A DNA stretch of 64,000 nucleotides from Rheinheimera aquimaris (GTDB lineage: Bacteria; Pseudomonadota; Gammaproteobacteria; Enterobacterales; Alteromonadaceae). A model generated the notes under the pieces. The model ran no database searches, was not told the DNA's origin, and saw only the letters and a program-made list of their open reading frames with translations. The stretch covers positions 186,001 to 250,000 of the forward strand of contig NZ_JAJAVQ010000002.1 of the NCBI RefSeq assembly GCF_020531985.1. The letters run 5' to 3'. Shown here piece after piece: positions 46,133 through 54,645 of the stretch. Position numbers and translations under genes: made by a program. Each line of letters begins with the position of its first letter. The stretch's first letter is position 1.

Positions 46133-46855
46133 ATGAAAAGAGTATTGGTCACAGGTTCTGGCCGTGGTATCGGAAAAGCCATTGCACTGCAACTGGCGGC
46201 ACAGGGTTTTGATATCGCCGTACATTGCCGTTCAGACCGCGCCAGCGCAGATGCGGTTGTTGCCGCCATCACTGCACTTGGCCGTCAGGCCAGTTTACTG
46301 CAGTTTGATGTCGCCGACCGCAGTGGTGCAAAAGCGGCGCTGGAGCAGGATATTGCGCAGCATGGTGCTTATTACGGTGTGGTATGCAACGCTGGCATTA
46401 CCCGTGACGGCGCTTTTCCTGCGCTGACTGAGCAGGACTGGGATCAGGTGATCCATACCAACCTTGACGGCTTTTATAATGTGTTGCACCCGGCGGTTAT
46501 GCCGATGATCCAGCTACGCAGTGGTGGCCGCATTGTCACTATTGCCTCAGTATCAGGTGTTGCCGGTAACCGTGGTCAGGTTAATTACAGCGCGTCAAAA
46601 GCAGGTTTAATCGGTGCTACCAAGGCGTTAGCGCTGGAACTGGCAAAGCGTAAAATCACGGTTAACTGCGTGGCGCCGGGCCTTATTGATACCGACATGG
46701 TGCAGGATATCGCCACTGAAGAGCTGATGAAAATGATCCCACTGCGACGTGCCGGCACGGCAGATGAGGTTGCAGCAACAGTGGCATTCTTATTTTCTGA
46801 ACCGGCGGCCTACATTACCCGGCAGGTTATCTCTGTAAACGGCGGGATGGTGTAA
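46133..46855 (+). CDS. apeQ: 3-Ketoacyl-ACP reductase of the APE cluster
   Basis: 240 residues from ATG 46133 (ACGGAG upstream; an ATG at 46115 is possible but lies before it). FabG-type SDR: VTGSGRGIGKAIALQL, VCNAGITRDGAFPAL, catalytic VNYSASKAGLIGATKALALEL, CVAPGLIDTDMV. Reduces beta-ketoacyl-ACP before dehydration. The stop overlaps the next ATG by one base. Confidence 0.93.
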   Translation: MKRVLVTGSGRGIGKAIALQLAAQGFDIAVHCRSDRASADAVVAAITALGRQASLLQFDVADRSGAKAALEQDIAQHGAYYGVVCNAGITRDGAFPALTEQDWDQVIHTNLDGFYNVLHPAVMPMIQLRSGGRIVTIASVSGVAGNRGQVNYSASKAGLIGATKALALELAKRKITVNCVAPGLIDTDMVQDIATEELMKMIPLRRAGTADEVAATVAFLFSEPAAYITRQVISVNGGMV

Positions 46856-48084
46856 TGAAGCGGGTGGTTGTCACAGGCATGTCGGTTATTACCGCACTGG
46901 GAGATTCCTGGGCTGATTTTAAGCAGCAGTTGTGTCAGGGGAAAAATGCCGTTCGTGTTATGCCGCAGTGGGATAAATTCAGCAGCATGAGCACCCGGCT
47001 TGCCGCGCCTGTTCAGCATTTTCAGCGGCCAGAGCATTACTCGCGTAAAATGGTGCGTTCAATGGGCCGGGTATCTCTGATGGCAACGCGCACCACTGAG
47101 CTGGCACTGGAGGCGGCAGGTTTGCTCGGCCATCCGGCGCTCAGCGATGGCCGCTGCGGTATAGCTTATGGCTCATCCACCGGCAGTACCGACCCTATTC
47201 TTGCCTTTGGCCGCATGATGGATACCGGTGATATGACCGGTGTCACGGCAACCAGTTATATTCAGATGATGGCGCATACTACAGCGGTAAACGTAGGGGT
47301 ATTTTTTGGTATAAAAGGCCGGGTCTATACCACCAGTTCGGCCTGTACATCCGGCTCGCAAGGTATTGGCTATGCCTATGAAGCCATAAAATACGGCAAG
47401 CAAACCCTGATGGTCGCCGGTGGCGCCGAAGAGTTGTGTGCCACCGAAGCCGCTGTTTTTGACACTTTGTATGCTACCAGTACTAAAAATGACACGCCGG
47501 ATTTAACCCCCCGGCCTTTTGATCAGGCCCGTGATGGTCTGGTAATCGGCGAAGGCGCCGGCACACTGATCCTGGAAGAACTGGAGCATGCGCTGGCGCG
47601 TGGCGCCACTATTTACGCCGAAGTAGTAGGTTTTGGCACTAACTCTGATGGGGTGCATGTTACCCAGCCGACAGACAGCACGATGGAAACTGCGATGCGT
47701 CTGGCACTGGACGATGCAGCCGTGACTGCGGCAGATATCGGCTACATCAATGCTCATGGCACAGCCACCGACAGAGGGGATGTTGCTGAGAGTCAGGCTA
47801 CAGCGCGGATATTTGGCAGTAACACGCCTATCAGTTCATTAAAAAGCTATCTGGGTCATACCCTGGGTGCCTGTGGTGCAATTGAAAGCTGGGCCAGCAT
47901 CCACATGATGCAGGACGACTGGTATGCGCCGACATTAAACCTGACGCAACCTGATATGGCCTGTGGCGAGCTGGATTATATTATGCAGCATGGGCGAGAG
48001 CTGCGGGCTGACTATGTGATGAGCAATAACTTCGCATTTGGCGGCATCAATACCTCACTGATTTTTAAACGGTGGCTTGGTTAA
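46855..48084 (+). CDS. apeR: Beta-ketoacyl-ACP synthase (second KS) of the APE cluster
   Basis: 409 residues. Cys164 in TSSACTSGSQGIGYAYEAIK, histidines in INAHGTATDRGDVAES and YLGHTLGACGAIES. Longer and more FabF/FabB-like than the first KS; the cluster thus has two full KS plus a CLF. In APE systems this KS is thought to handle initiation or extension separately from ApeO-ApeC. Preceded in operon by the ketoreductase; followed directly by the outer-membrane protein gene. Confidence 0.92.
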   Translation: MKRVVVTGMSVITALGDSWADFKQQLCQGKNAVRVMPQWDKFSSMSTRLAAPVQHFQRPEHYSRKMVRSMGRVSLMATRTTELALEAAGLLGHPALSDGRCGIAYGSSTGSTDPILAFGRMMDTGDMTGVTATSYIQMMAHTTAVNVGVFFGIKGRVYTTSSACTSGSQGIGYAYEAIKYGKQTLMVAGGAEELCATEAAVFDTLYATSTKNDTPDLTPRPFDQARDGLVIGEGAGTLILEELEHALARGATIYAEVVGFGTNSDGVHVTQPTDSTMETAMRLALDDAAVTAADIGYINAHGTATDRGDVAESQATARIFGSNTPISSLKSYLGHTLGACGAIESWASIHMMQDDWYAPTLNLTQPDMACGELDYIMQHGRELRADYVMSNNFAFGGINTSLIFKRWLG

Positions 48085-48888
48085 ATGCGGTTGATTGCGG
48101 CAGTAATGCTTTTGTGCCTTGGATTGGCAATCCCGGTATTAGCAGAGGACGTTTCGTGGCAGCTGGGGGCCGGAGTGGCATACAGCCAGCTACCTGATTA
48201 CCCGGGCGCCTCACAGCGGCAACATTATTTGCTGCCCTTTCCGTACTTTACCTACCGTAGTGACAAAATTACGCTTAACCGTTCAGAAGCCTTAGGTCAG
48301 CTTTTTGCCAATGGCAATTTTACGTTGAACCTCAGCCTGGCTGCGGCATTACCAGTGAATAGTGACGACAATGCTGCCCGGCAAGATATGCCAGATCTGC
48401 TGTGGTTGACGGAAATTGGGCCCACAGCCGATTATCAGCTATTTCAAAGCGACACCAGCCGGTTGCAGTTGAGGTTGCCTGTGCGCAAAGCAATTGCGAC
48501 CGATATTCAGCACTGGCAAGATGCCGGCTGGCGCGTTGAGCCGCAACTGCGCTGGCAGCAGAACTTAGTGAGCAATGTGCACTGGACCAGCCAATTCGCG
48601 ATAAACTGGAGTAACAAGCGCTACCACCAGTATCTGTATGGCGTGGCACCAGTTTATGCGACTGCTGAACGACCGCAATACGATGCCAGCTCCGGTTATG
48701 CCGGCTGGCGCTGGTCAAATGGCGTAACCTGGCAGCGCAAGCGTTGGTGGCTGGGCGCTTTTATTCGTTACGATAATTTGCAGGGGGCCAGCTTCGAGCA
48801 CAGCCCACTGCTGCAACGTGAACACAATGTCAGTTTTGGTGTAGCGCTGGCATGGATATTTAAACAACAAGGACATTACTATGAATAA
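48085..48888 (+). CDS. MipA/OmpV family outer-membrane protein
   Basis: 267 residues with signal peptide (LIAAVMLLCLGLAIPVLAE, cleavage after AE/EDV). Beta-barrel style alternation with aromatic turns (YPGASQRQHYLLPFPYFTYRSDKITLNR, VEPQLRWQQNLVSNVHWTSQFAINWSN, WWLGAFIRYDNLQGASFE) and a C-terminal hydrophobic strand (GVALAWIFK) match MipA/OmpV proteins. Immediately follows the second KS and overlaps the next gene by eight bases, so it is part of the APE operon, perhaps as the outer-membrane anchor or pore for the pigment. Confidence 0.8.
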   Translation: MRLIAAVMLLCLGLAIPVLAEDVSWQLGAGVAYSQLPDYPGASQRQHYLLPFPYFTYRSDKITLNRSEALGQLFANGNFTLNLSLAAALPVNSDDNAARQDMPDLLWLTEIGPTADYQLFQSDTSRLQLRLPVRKAIATDIQHWQDAGWRVEPQLRWQQNLVSNVHWTSQFAINWSNKRYHQYLYGVAPVYATAERPQYDASSGYAGWRWSNGVTWQRKRWWLGAFIRYDNLQGASFEHSPLLQREHNVSFGVALAWIFKQQGHYYE

Positions 48889-49312
48889 AGTTATGACGAT
48901 ACTGGCGTTATCTGCAGCTGTGATAAGTGGTGCAGCCCAGGCTCGTAACGATGTACTGACATTACCGCTGGACAGCATTATTGGCACTGAGAAAGCAAAA
49001 CAGGCGTTGCACGAAGTACCAGTGTACTTCGCTGGTCAGAACCACCCGGCCATCAGCAAAAACTGGGGCGAAGTATCAACCAGCCGGAAAACCAATGCTT
49101 TTGGTAAGTCAGACGAAGAAGCTTGCCAGTGGGTATTGTTGTCGGCATTAAAAGTGTTGCAGGAAGCAGCACAACAGCGTGGTTACGATGCGGTAGTGAA
49201 TATCCGTTCAAACTATCAGAATAAAGAATTTACCAGCGCAACTGAATTTCAGTGTGGCGCCGGCGCCATCATGGCCGGTGTGGCCTTGAAAGGTGATTTA
49301 GTTAAGTTCTGA
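48881..49312 (+). CDS. Small secreted protein at the end of the APE operon
   Basis: 143 residues with a signal peptide (KVMTILALSAAVISGAAQA). The mature part reads NDVLTLPLDSIIGTEKAKQAL, VPVYFAG, DEEACQWVLLSALKVLQEAAQQRGYDAVVNIRSNY, ATEFQCGAGAIMAGVALKG, similar to small periplasmic proteins often filed as 'excinuclease ATPase subunit' for no good reason; the GYDAVVNIR..GVALKG part resembles YbjQ-type heavy-metal-binding-like folds. It has two cysteines. No enzyme function can be stated. Followed by a terminator, so it is the last gene of the operon. Confidence 0.72.
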   Translation: MNKVMTILALSAAVISGAAQARNDVLTLPLDSIIGTEKAKQALHEVPVYFAGQNHPAISKNWGEVSTSRKTNAFGKSDEEACQWVLLSALKVLQEAAQQRGYDAVVNIRSNYQNKEFTSATEFQCGAGAIMAGVALKGDLVKF

Positions 49313-49313
49313 A

Positions 49314-49339
49314 AAAGGCGCCGTTAAGGCGCCTTTCTT
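49314..49339 (+). terminator. Terminator closing the APE operon
   Basis: AAAGGCGCC-GTTAA-GGCGCCTTT followed by CTT; a 9-bp GC-rich stem one base after the stop of the last cluster gene. Confidence 0.85.
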
Positions 49340-49357
49340 ATAACTTCTTATCTGGAG

Positions 49358-49975
49358 TTACATAGCTGCCACAGTGGCAGCTTTACTATCATTTATAAAG
49401 TCGCGCAGAATTTCATCAATCGCAAACTTTGTTGATTGTTGCGTAGCATTTTTCATTGCAAAAGGGCCACCAAAAAACATCTTTCCACCCTGAGACTTTC
49501 CTTTGGCGTGGTATGTTTTGTTTAACACTGTTTTACCATTTTGCTCCAGACTGATGTTCAATGAAACATGAGCCATATGATCTTTAAACTCGTAGTTTTC
49601 CAGGTTAAAGCGCAGAAGCCCCGGATTTTGTTGAGAGCCATTTGACTTACTTAACTTGCCAAATGCTGCCTGTACATCATCTGACTTTAATGTCGCATCG
49701 AGCATATCGCCAAATTCAACTATCCATAAATGAGCATAACCTACTGTAGCTGCGCGAAATTCATATTTATGAGTTTCTGTCGCACTGGCAATCTCGTAGT
49801 CTGCTTCAATAGTTGTTTTTGGTAAAACAAACTCGCCTTTATTATTTGCCAGATATTGGGAATAGTCTTTGGCTACCGGGTGTTTAATTGTACAGCCGGT
49901 TACCAGGCTTAATGTAAGTAAAACTGCTGACAGGTATATTTTATTCAACTTGATGTCCTTGTTTTTATAGTTCAT
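49358..49975 (-). CDS. Uncharacterised lipoprotein
   Basis: 205 residues. Signal and lipobox LLTLSLVTGC near residue 28 mark it as a lipoprotein; the start is at the beginning of a KNKDIKLNK tract and could be shorter. Mature part: AKDYSQYLANNKGEFVLPKTTIEADYEI, YAHLWIVEFGDMLDATLKSDDVQAAFGKLSK, VSLNISLEQNGKTVLNKTYHAKG, MKNATQQSTKFAIDEILRDFIND, which recalls LptE/YajG-like lipoproteins but I do not recognise a family. Base composition is clearly more A+T rich than the flanking genes, which hints at a different origin. Convergent with the APE operon. Confidence 0.75.
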   Translation of the reverse strand: MNYKNKDIKLNKIYLSAVLLTLSLVTGCTIKHPVAKDYSQYLANNKGEFVLPKTTIEADYEIASATETHKYEFRAATVGYAHLWIVEFGDMLDATLKSDDVQAAFGKLSKSNGSQQNPGLLRFNLENYEFKDHMAHVSLNISLEQNGKTVLNKTYHAKGKSQGGKMFFGGPFAMKNATQQSTKFAIDEILRDFINDSKAATVAAM

Positions 49976-50158
49976 ACAGATACTGTCCTGCTGATACGTA
50001 GCAGGTAGTTAGAAGAAAGGCATAAGCTCAGCAATCCTTGCTTTAACAAGTTGTATCCGCTATGCGGCAAGCGCTGTAGAAATGTACTTGAATAACAATA
50101 TTGTTTCAAGCTGTAGAAAATGGATAAAATTATTGTTTTTCAGGTGTTTCGGCGAAGT
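49976..50158. other. Intergenic gap with a small dyad
   Basis: 183 bases without a gene. CCTGCT-GATACGT-AGCAGG (49987-50005) lies 12-30 bases before the lipoprotein ATG and may be an operator or leader hairpin. The rest is A+T rich and presumably holds the lipoprotein promoter. Confidence 0.35.
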
Positions 50159-50785
50159 CTATTGTTCCAGCACAGTGGCGTAAGGCTGCTGATACTGCGG
50201 CAATACTTTCTCCAACCCGGTAAAGGTTTTGAACAGCGCTTTCAGCGCGACTTTGTCGGCAATAAATCGCGGTAATTTGCCGGCGGGGTCTGCCTGGCCC
50301 TGATATTGGATCTGCAGTAAACCATTTTCGAGAGGTGTGAGTGTCCAGCTGCCCTGTACCTGCTGCATCCGCACATAGCCCTGTTCAGGCGGGAAGTGCT
50401 GGCCCATATCAGACACCGTCATCGTCAGCACACCTGTTGTTGGGTCTTGCTGCCAGCTCGATTGTGTAATCATATCGCGTTTAGATACCGGCCAAATCGC
50501 AGTGAAATAAGTGTGTACAACATGGGTTTGACTATCCGGTTGGGCGAGTAACAAGGCTTTTTCAGTGTTCTGCGCCCAGCTACTGATACTCTCCGTATCC
50601 TCCAGCAAATGCAAAAATGCGCCGGTCAGTGACGGTACTTTTGTGGTAGCCCGCAGTTGCAACAGGCCGCTTTCACTATGGCGATACTCCACCGTGGTAA
50701 CGCCGTCAGTTTTGTACTCTTGCCAGTCAGCGGCTTGGGCCACGACAACAAAGCAGAGTAAAACAGACCACAGTAGGGCACGCAC
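50159..50785 (-). CDS. START domain-containing periplasmic protein
   Basis: 208 residues with a signal peptide (RALLWSVLLCFVVVAQAA). The mature domain has START-like features: DTESISSWAQNTEKALLLAQPDSQTHVVHTYFTAIWPVSKRDMITQSSW and LPRFIADKVALKALFKTFTGLEKVL. START domains bind a lipid or hydrophobic ligand in a helix-grip fold. It lies three bases after rsuA, so the two may be co-transcribed. Ligand unknown. Confidence 0.78.
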   Translation of the reverse strand: MRALLWSVLLCFVVVAQAADWQEYKTDGVTTVEYRHSESGLLQLRATTKVPSLTGAFLHLLEDTESISSWAQNTEKALLLAQPDSQTHVVHTYFTAIWPVSKRDMITQSSWQQDPTTGVLTMTVSDMGQHFPPEQGYVRMQQVQGSWTLTPLENGLLQIQYQGQADPAGKLPRFIADKVALKALFKTFTGLEKVLPQYQQPYATVLEQ

Positions 50786-50788
50786 CGG

Positions 50789-51484
50789 TTATACCTTCAG
50801 CATCGCCAGCTCAGCCGGCTCCAACTCGCGATATTCACCTTCTGCTAAGTCTTCGGGCAGTTGCAGTTCGCCGATTTTCTCCCGGTGCAACTGCACTACT
50901 TTATTGCCGATAGCAGCAAACATGCGTTTTACCTGATGGTAGCGGCCTTCGTGGATGGTCAATAAGGCTTCGTTGTCGGCCACAATTTCCAGCTCGGCGG
51001 GCAGGGTGGCGGTTTTCTCGTTACGCAGCATCACGCCTTCGGCAAACTGCGTGATTGCTGACGCCGGTATAGGATCAGCCGTCCAGACGCGGTAGGTTTT
51101 CGCAACGTGATGTTTCGGGCTGCTGATGCGGTGTGACCACTGACCGTCGTCAGTTATCAGCACCAGGCCTGTGGTGTCCAAATCCAATCTGCCAACGGTA
51201 TGCAGGCGCTCGACCAAAGGTTCATCCATCAGTGTGAATACGGTAGGGTGATCGGGATCGTCGGTTGAGCAAACATAACCATCAGGCTTGTGCATGATGA
51301 AATAGCGCAGGCCTATCAGCTGCAACTCTTCGTCGTCCAGGCAGACGGTATCGCTGTCCTTTACCTGCAGCGCGGCTTGTTTTACTTTGTCACCGTTTAA
51401 CGTCACCAGGCCCTGGCGGATCACTTTGCCAGCCTGGCTTCGGGTCAGGCCGGTGCAGTCGCATATAAATTTGTCTAAACGCAT
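50789..51484 (-). CDS. rsuA: 16S rRNA pseudouridine(516) synthase
   Basis: 231 residues from ATG 51484; the open frame runs upstream through 51721 but the sequence before MRLDKFICDC does not fit the family. S4-like N-terminal domain (RLDKFICDCTGLTRSQAGKVIRQGLV) followed by the RsuA catalytic domain with the aspartate in TVGRLDLDTTGLVLITDDGQWSHR and VKRMFAAIGNKVVQLHREKIG. Isomerises U516 of 16S rRNA. Its 5' part is 65 bases after cysQ with an overlap-free gap. Confidence 0.93.
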   Translation of the reverse strand: MRLDKFICDCTGLTRSQAGKVIRQGLVTLNGDKVKQAALQVKDSDTVCLDDEELQLIGLRYFIMHKPDGYVCSTDDPDHPTVFTLMDEPLVERLHTVGRLDLDTTGLVLITDDGQWSHRISSPKHHVAKTYRVWTADPIPASAITQFAEGVMLRNEKTATLPAELEIVADNEALLTIHEGRYHQVKRMFAAIGNKVVQLHREKIGELQLPEDLAEGEYRELEPAELAMLKV

Positions 51485-51548
51485 AAGTCTTTCATCACCT
51501 GTAGTTATGCGCTTTAGTGTAACGAATTTTGCCGGTTTAGTCGCTAGC

Positions 51549-52310
51549 TCAATCTGGCAGTGCAGAAACGATAAAGTTAGGGTTAAGAAGGTTTTCGCGC
51601 TGATACACCTGGCGGCTAATACCGTCAAAGCTGACAGTGGCGCCGGCTTCCTGTGCAATAATGTGGCCGGCACCGGTGTCCCATTGCATGGTCGGGCCAA
51701 AGCGCGGGTATACATCGGCACTGCCTTCTGCCACTAAACAGAACTTTAGTGAACTGCCGACCGGCACCATATCATGCTTAACAAATTGCGCCAGATAACC
51801 GGCTAACTCGGGGCTGGGGTGGCTGCGGCTGCCAACTACCCGCACGCTAGAGCCGGGCTTAGCAACCTGTATCGGCTTAGTGGTATCAGCGGTTTTTACA
51901 AAGGCGCCTTCACTCTTAGCGGCAAAATAGGTTTTGTTCAGCACGGGGGCATATATTACGCCCAGCACCGGTTCACCATCTTCGATAAGCGCGATATTAA
52001 CGGTGAATTCGCCATTACGCTTAATAAACTCTTTGGTGCCATCTAACGGATCAACCAGCCAGTAGCGTTGCCAGGTTTTACGGATATCCCAGCTGATATC
52101 AGCGGCTTCCTCTGACAGGATCGGCAGCTCCGGCGTGAGCGCCTGCAATGCGCTGACAATCAGTTGATGTGAGGCCAGATCGGCGGCGGTCAGCGGTGAG
52201 TTATCGGCCTTATCAGTAACATTAAAAGCAGCACTATCTTGTTGATAAATATCAAAAATGGCAGCGCCGGCCTGTTCGGCAATGCTAATTACGGCGTTTA
52301 GCAATATCAT
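51549..52310 (-). CDS. cysQ: 3'(2'),5'-Bisphosphate nucleotidase
   Basis: 253 residues. Metal sites of the FIG superfamily: EEAADISW (about 62), WLVDPLDGTKEFIKRNGEFTVNIALIEDG and WDTGAGHIIAQEAGATVSF near the end. Hydrolyses phosphoadenosine phosphate (PAP), the toxic by-product of PAPS reductase, and also PAPS itself. Last gene of the cysG-D-N-permease-cysC-cysQ block, one base after cysC. Confidence 0.95.
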   Translation of the reverse strand: MILLNAVISIAEQAGAAIFDIYQQDSAAFNVTDKADNSPLTAADLASHQLIVSALQALTPELPILSEEAADISWDIRKTWQRYWLVDPLDGTKEFIKRNGEFTVNIALIEDGEPVLGVIYAPVLNKTYFAAKSEGAFVKTADTTKPIQVAKPGSSVRVVGSRSHPSPELAGYLAQFVKHDMVPVGSSLKFCLVAEGSADVYPRFGPTMQWDTGAGHIIAQEAGATVSFDGISRQVYQRENLLNPNFIVSALPD

Positions 52311-52910
52311 TTAACTGATAATCCCTTTTAACGTCAGCAGTTGTAATAGCTGTTTCACGCTGTCTTCCAGCGATGTGACAGAGGTGTCCAGCACTAAATC
52401 AGCGTGCTCCGGTGCTTCGTATGGGTCGGAAATACCGGTAAAATTACTTATTTCACCGGCACGGGCTTTTTTGTACAGGCCCTTAACGTCACGCTGCTCG
52501 CATACCTCTAATGGTGTCGAGATATGTATTTCAATAAAACGGTCTGCCGGGATAAAGCTCTTCACCAGCTCGCGCTGGTTACGGTAAGGTGAAATAAAGG
52601 CACTTAACACCAACAGGCCAGCGTCGACCATCAGGCCCGCCACCGCGCCTACGCGGCGCAGGTTTTCGGTTCTGTCCTCGGCGCTAAAGCCCAGGTCCGC
52701 GCACAGGCCGTGGCGCACATTGTCGCCATCGAGCAGGTAGGTATGTTTACCCTGCTCGACCAGCGCCTGCTCCAGTGCATTGGCCACCGTTGATTTGCCT
52801 GAACCCGACAAACCGGTAAACCAAATCACCGCACTTTTGTGGCCGAACAAGGCTTCACGCTGGGCGGCGTCAGTGGTATGTTGCTGCCATTTAATATCGT
52901 TATGTGTCAT
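52311..52910 (-). CDS. cysC: Adenylylsulfate kinase
   Basis: 199 residues. Walker [19 protein letters not shown], then [20 protein letters not shown] and [30 protein letters not shown]. Makes PAPS from APS and ATP. Stop is one base before the cysQ start. Confidence 0.97.
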   Translation of the reverse strand: MTHNDIKWQQHTTDAAQREALFGHKSAVIWFTGLSGSGKSTVANALEQALVEQGKHTYLLDGDNVRHGLCADLGFSAEDRTENLRRVGAVAGLMVDAGLLVLSAFISPYRNQRELVKSFIPADRFIEIHISTPLEVCEQRDVKGLYKKARAGEISNFTGISDPYEAPEHADLVLDTSVTSLEDSVKQLLQLLTLKGIIS

Positions 52911-52923
52911 TGCTCTTAATCAC

Positions 52924-54645
52924 TTAAAACGGATAAATCAGCGGTAAAAAAATCAATACTACCGCACTGTACGCCAGCGCCATAGGTACGCCAAGGCGGA
53001 TATAGTCGCGCAACTGATAATTACCGGCCGAATACACCATTAAATTAGTCTGATAACCAAAGGGTGAGATAAAACTGGCTGAGGCGCCAAAGGCCACCGC
53101 CATAAAAAACGGTACCGGATCAGCGCCAAGGTTTTGTGCAATAGCGTAGGCAATTGGAAATGTCAGTGCCGCGGCAGCATTGTTGGTCACCAGTTCAGTA
53201 AACAGCCAGGTGGCGACAAACACGGCGACAAGTGCACCATAAGCCCCCGAGCCGTCAACCAATGCGATTAAAGCATCGGCTACGGTGCCGGCAACGCCGG
53301 TTTGGATCATCAGCTGCGCCAGGCCGATGGCTGAGCCGACAATTAACCACAGCTCAAGCGGAAAGCGGTTTTTTAGCTCTTTTATCGTCACCGCACCCAT
53401 TGCAACATACGCCAGCAGCAGCACCGGCAGGCTTTTGACCAAAGGCACCAGGTTAAACACCGATAATGCCAGTGCGGCAACAAAACCCAGTAATACCCAG
53501 TTGCTGGCTTGTTTCGCCAGGGGGGTGGCGATAGACAGACCATTTACATAAATAAATTCCTGGCTTAGTTGGTGCTGGCCGGGAAAGTGTTTGCCGACCG
53601 ACAGAATCAGTACATCGCCGGCATGCAAAATCAAATCGCCGAGGCCACCCTGCAGACGCTCGTGGCCACGACGCACTGCGATAACCACAGCATCATACTC
53701 GTGCCGGAAACGCAGTTGTTTCAGGCTCTTGCCGACCAGACGCGAGCTGTAGCTGATTACCGCTTCCAGCAGCTCGCCTTGTTGCTGATCCTGGCGTAAT
53801 AACTCTAACCCGGGGAACTGCTGTAAACGTGATACGGCAGCGATATCGCCAACAAAGCGCAGTTCATCGCCTGCTTCGATCACCGTTTCCGGCGTTACCG
53901 GGCAAATACGTTCAGGGCCGCGCTGAATTTCAGCCAGAAACAACGCCTGCAGTTCACGCAGCTGGTTTTGTTCGACGCTTTTGCCAATTAACTGGCTGTC
54001 ATCACGCACATGGGCAGTTAGGTAATACGGTGTGGCATCGGTATCCTGTTCGCGGTTATCCGGCAGCCAGCGGCTGCCAATCACCAGCACAATAATGCCG
54101 GCCGTCAGCACCAGCGCGCCTAACAAGGTAAAGTCGAAAAAGCCCAGTACCGGCTCACCGGTTTGCTCAACAAAGCCGTTGACGATAAGGTTGGTTGAGG
54201 TGCCGATCAACGTCAGCATGCCACCGAGAATGGCACTGTAAGACAGCGGCAACAGCAGCTTGGACGGCGCAAAGTGGTTATGGTGCCTAAGCGACGACAT
54301 CAGCGTTGATACCACAGCGGTATTGTTGATAAAGGCCGACATAAAAGCAGTTGATAAGCTTAAACGGGCTATAACGCTGCCTAAACGTTTACCGGCAAAA
54401 CCACGGCTTAACCAGCTGACCAGCTGCGATTTTTCAATAGCGATAGACACCAACAGTAACAGCAGCAGCGTCACCAGAGACGGGTTAGCGAAGTTTTGCA
54501 GCGCCTTTTCCAGTGGCAACCAGCCTACCAGATAACTCAGCAGCAGGGCGCCGCCAAACCACAGCGCCGGTGAGCGTTTACTGAAAATCAGCGCCGCTAC
54601 CAGCGCCAGCAGCAGCGCTATCACACCATACTGCTGATAGGCCAT
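52924..54645 (-). CDS. SLC13-type anion permease with two RCK-C (TrkA-C) domains, probable sulfate transporter
   Basis: 573 residues. Five or six membrane segments at each end; NADC/Na+-sulfate symporter motifs IEKSQLVSWLSRGFAGKR, FMSAFINNTAVVSTLMSSLRHHN, GGMLTLIGTSTNLIVNGFV and in the second half ELWLIVGSAIGLAQLMIQTGV, FTELVTNNAAAALTFPIAYAIAQ. Two TrkA-C type regulatory domains lie between (residues about 205-365: EAGDELRFVGDIAAVSRLQQFPG). Placed between cysN and cysC, its substrate is most likely sulfate. One-base overlap with cysN. No ABC sulfate importer genes in the window. Confidence 0.9.
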   Translation of the reverse strand: MAYQQYGVIALLLALVAALIFSKRSPALWFGGALLLSYLVGWLPLEKALQNFANPSLVTLLLLLLVSIAIEKSQLVSWLSRGFAGKRLGSVIARLSLSTAFMSAFINNTAVVSTLMSSLRHHNHFAPSKLLLPLSYSAILGGMLTLIGTSTNLIVNGFVEQTGEPVLGFFDFTLLGALVLTAGIIVLVIGSRWLPDNREQDTDATPYYLTAHVRDDSQLIGKSVEQNQLRELQALFLAEIQRGPERICPVTPETVIEAGDELRFVGDIAAVSRLQQFPGLELLRQDQQQGELLEAVISYSSRLVGKSLKQLRFRHEYDAVVIAVRRGHERLQGGLGDLILHAGDVLILSVGKHFPGQHQLSQEFIYVNGLSIATPLAKQASNWVLLGFVAALALSVFNLVPLVKSLPVLLLAYVAMGAVTIKELKNRFPLELWLIVGSAIGLAQLMIQTGVAGTVADALIALVDGSGAYGALVAVFVATWLFTELVTNNAAAALTFPIAYAIAQNLGADPVPFFMAVAFGASASFISPFGYQTNLMVYSAGNYQLRDYIRLGVPMALAYSAVVLIFLPLIYPF

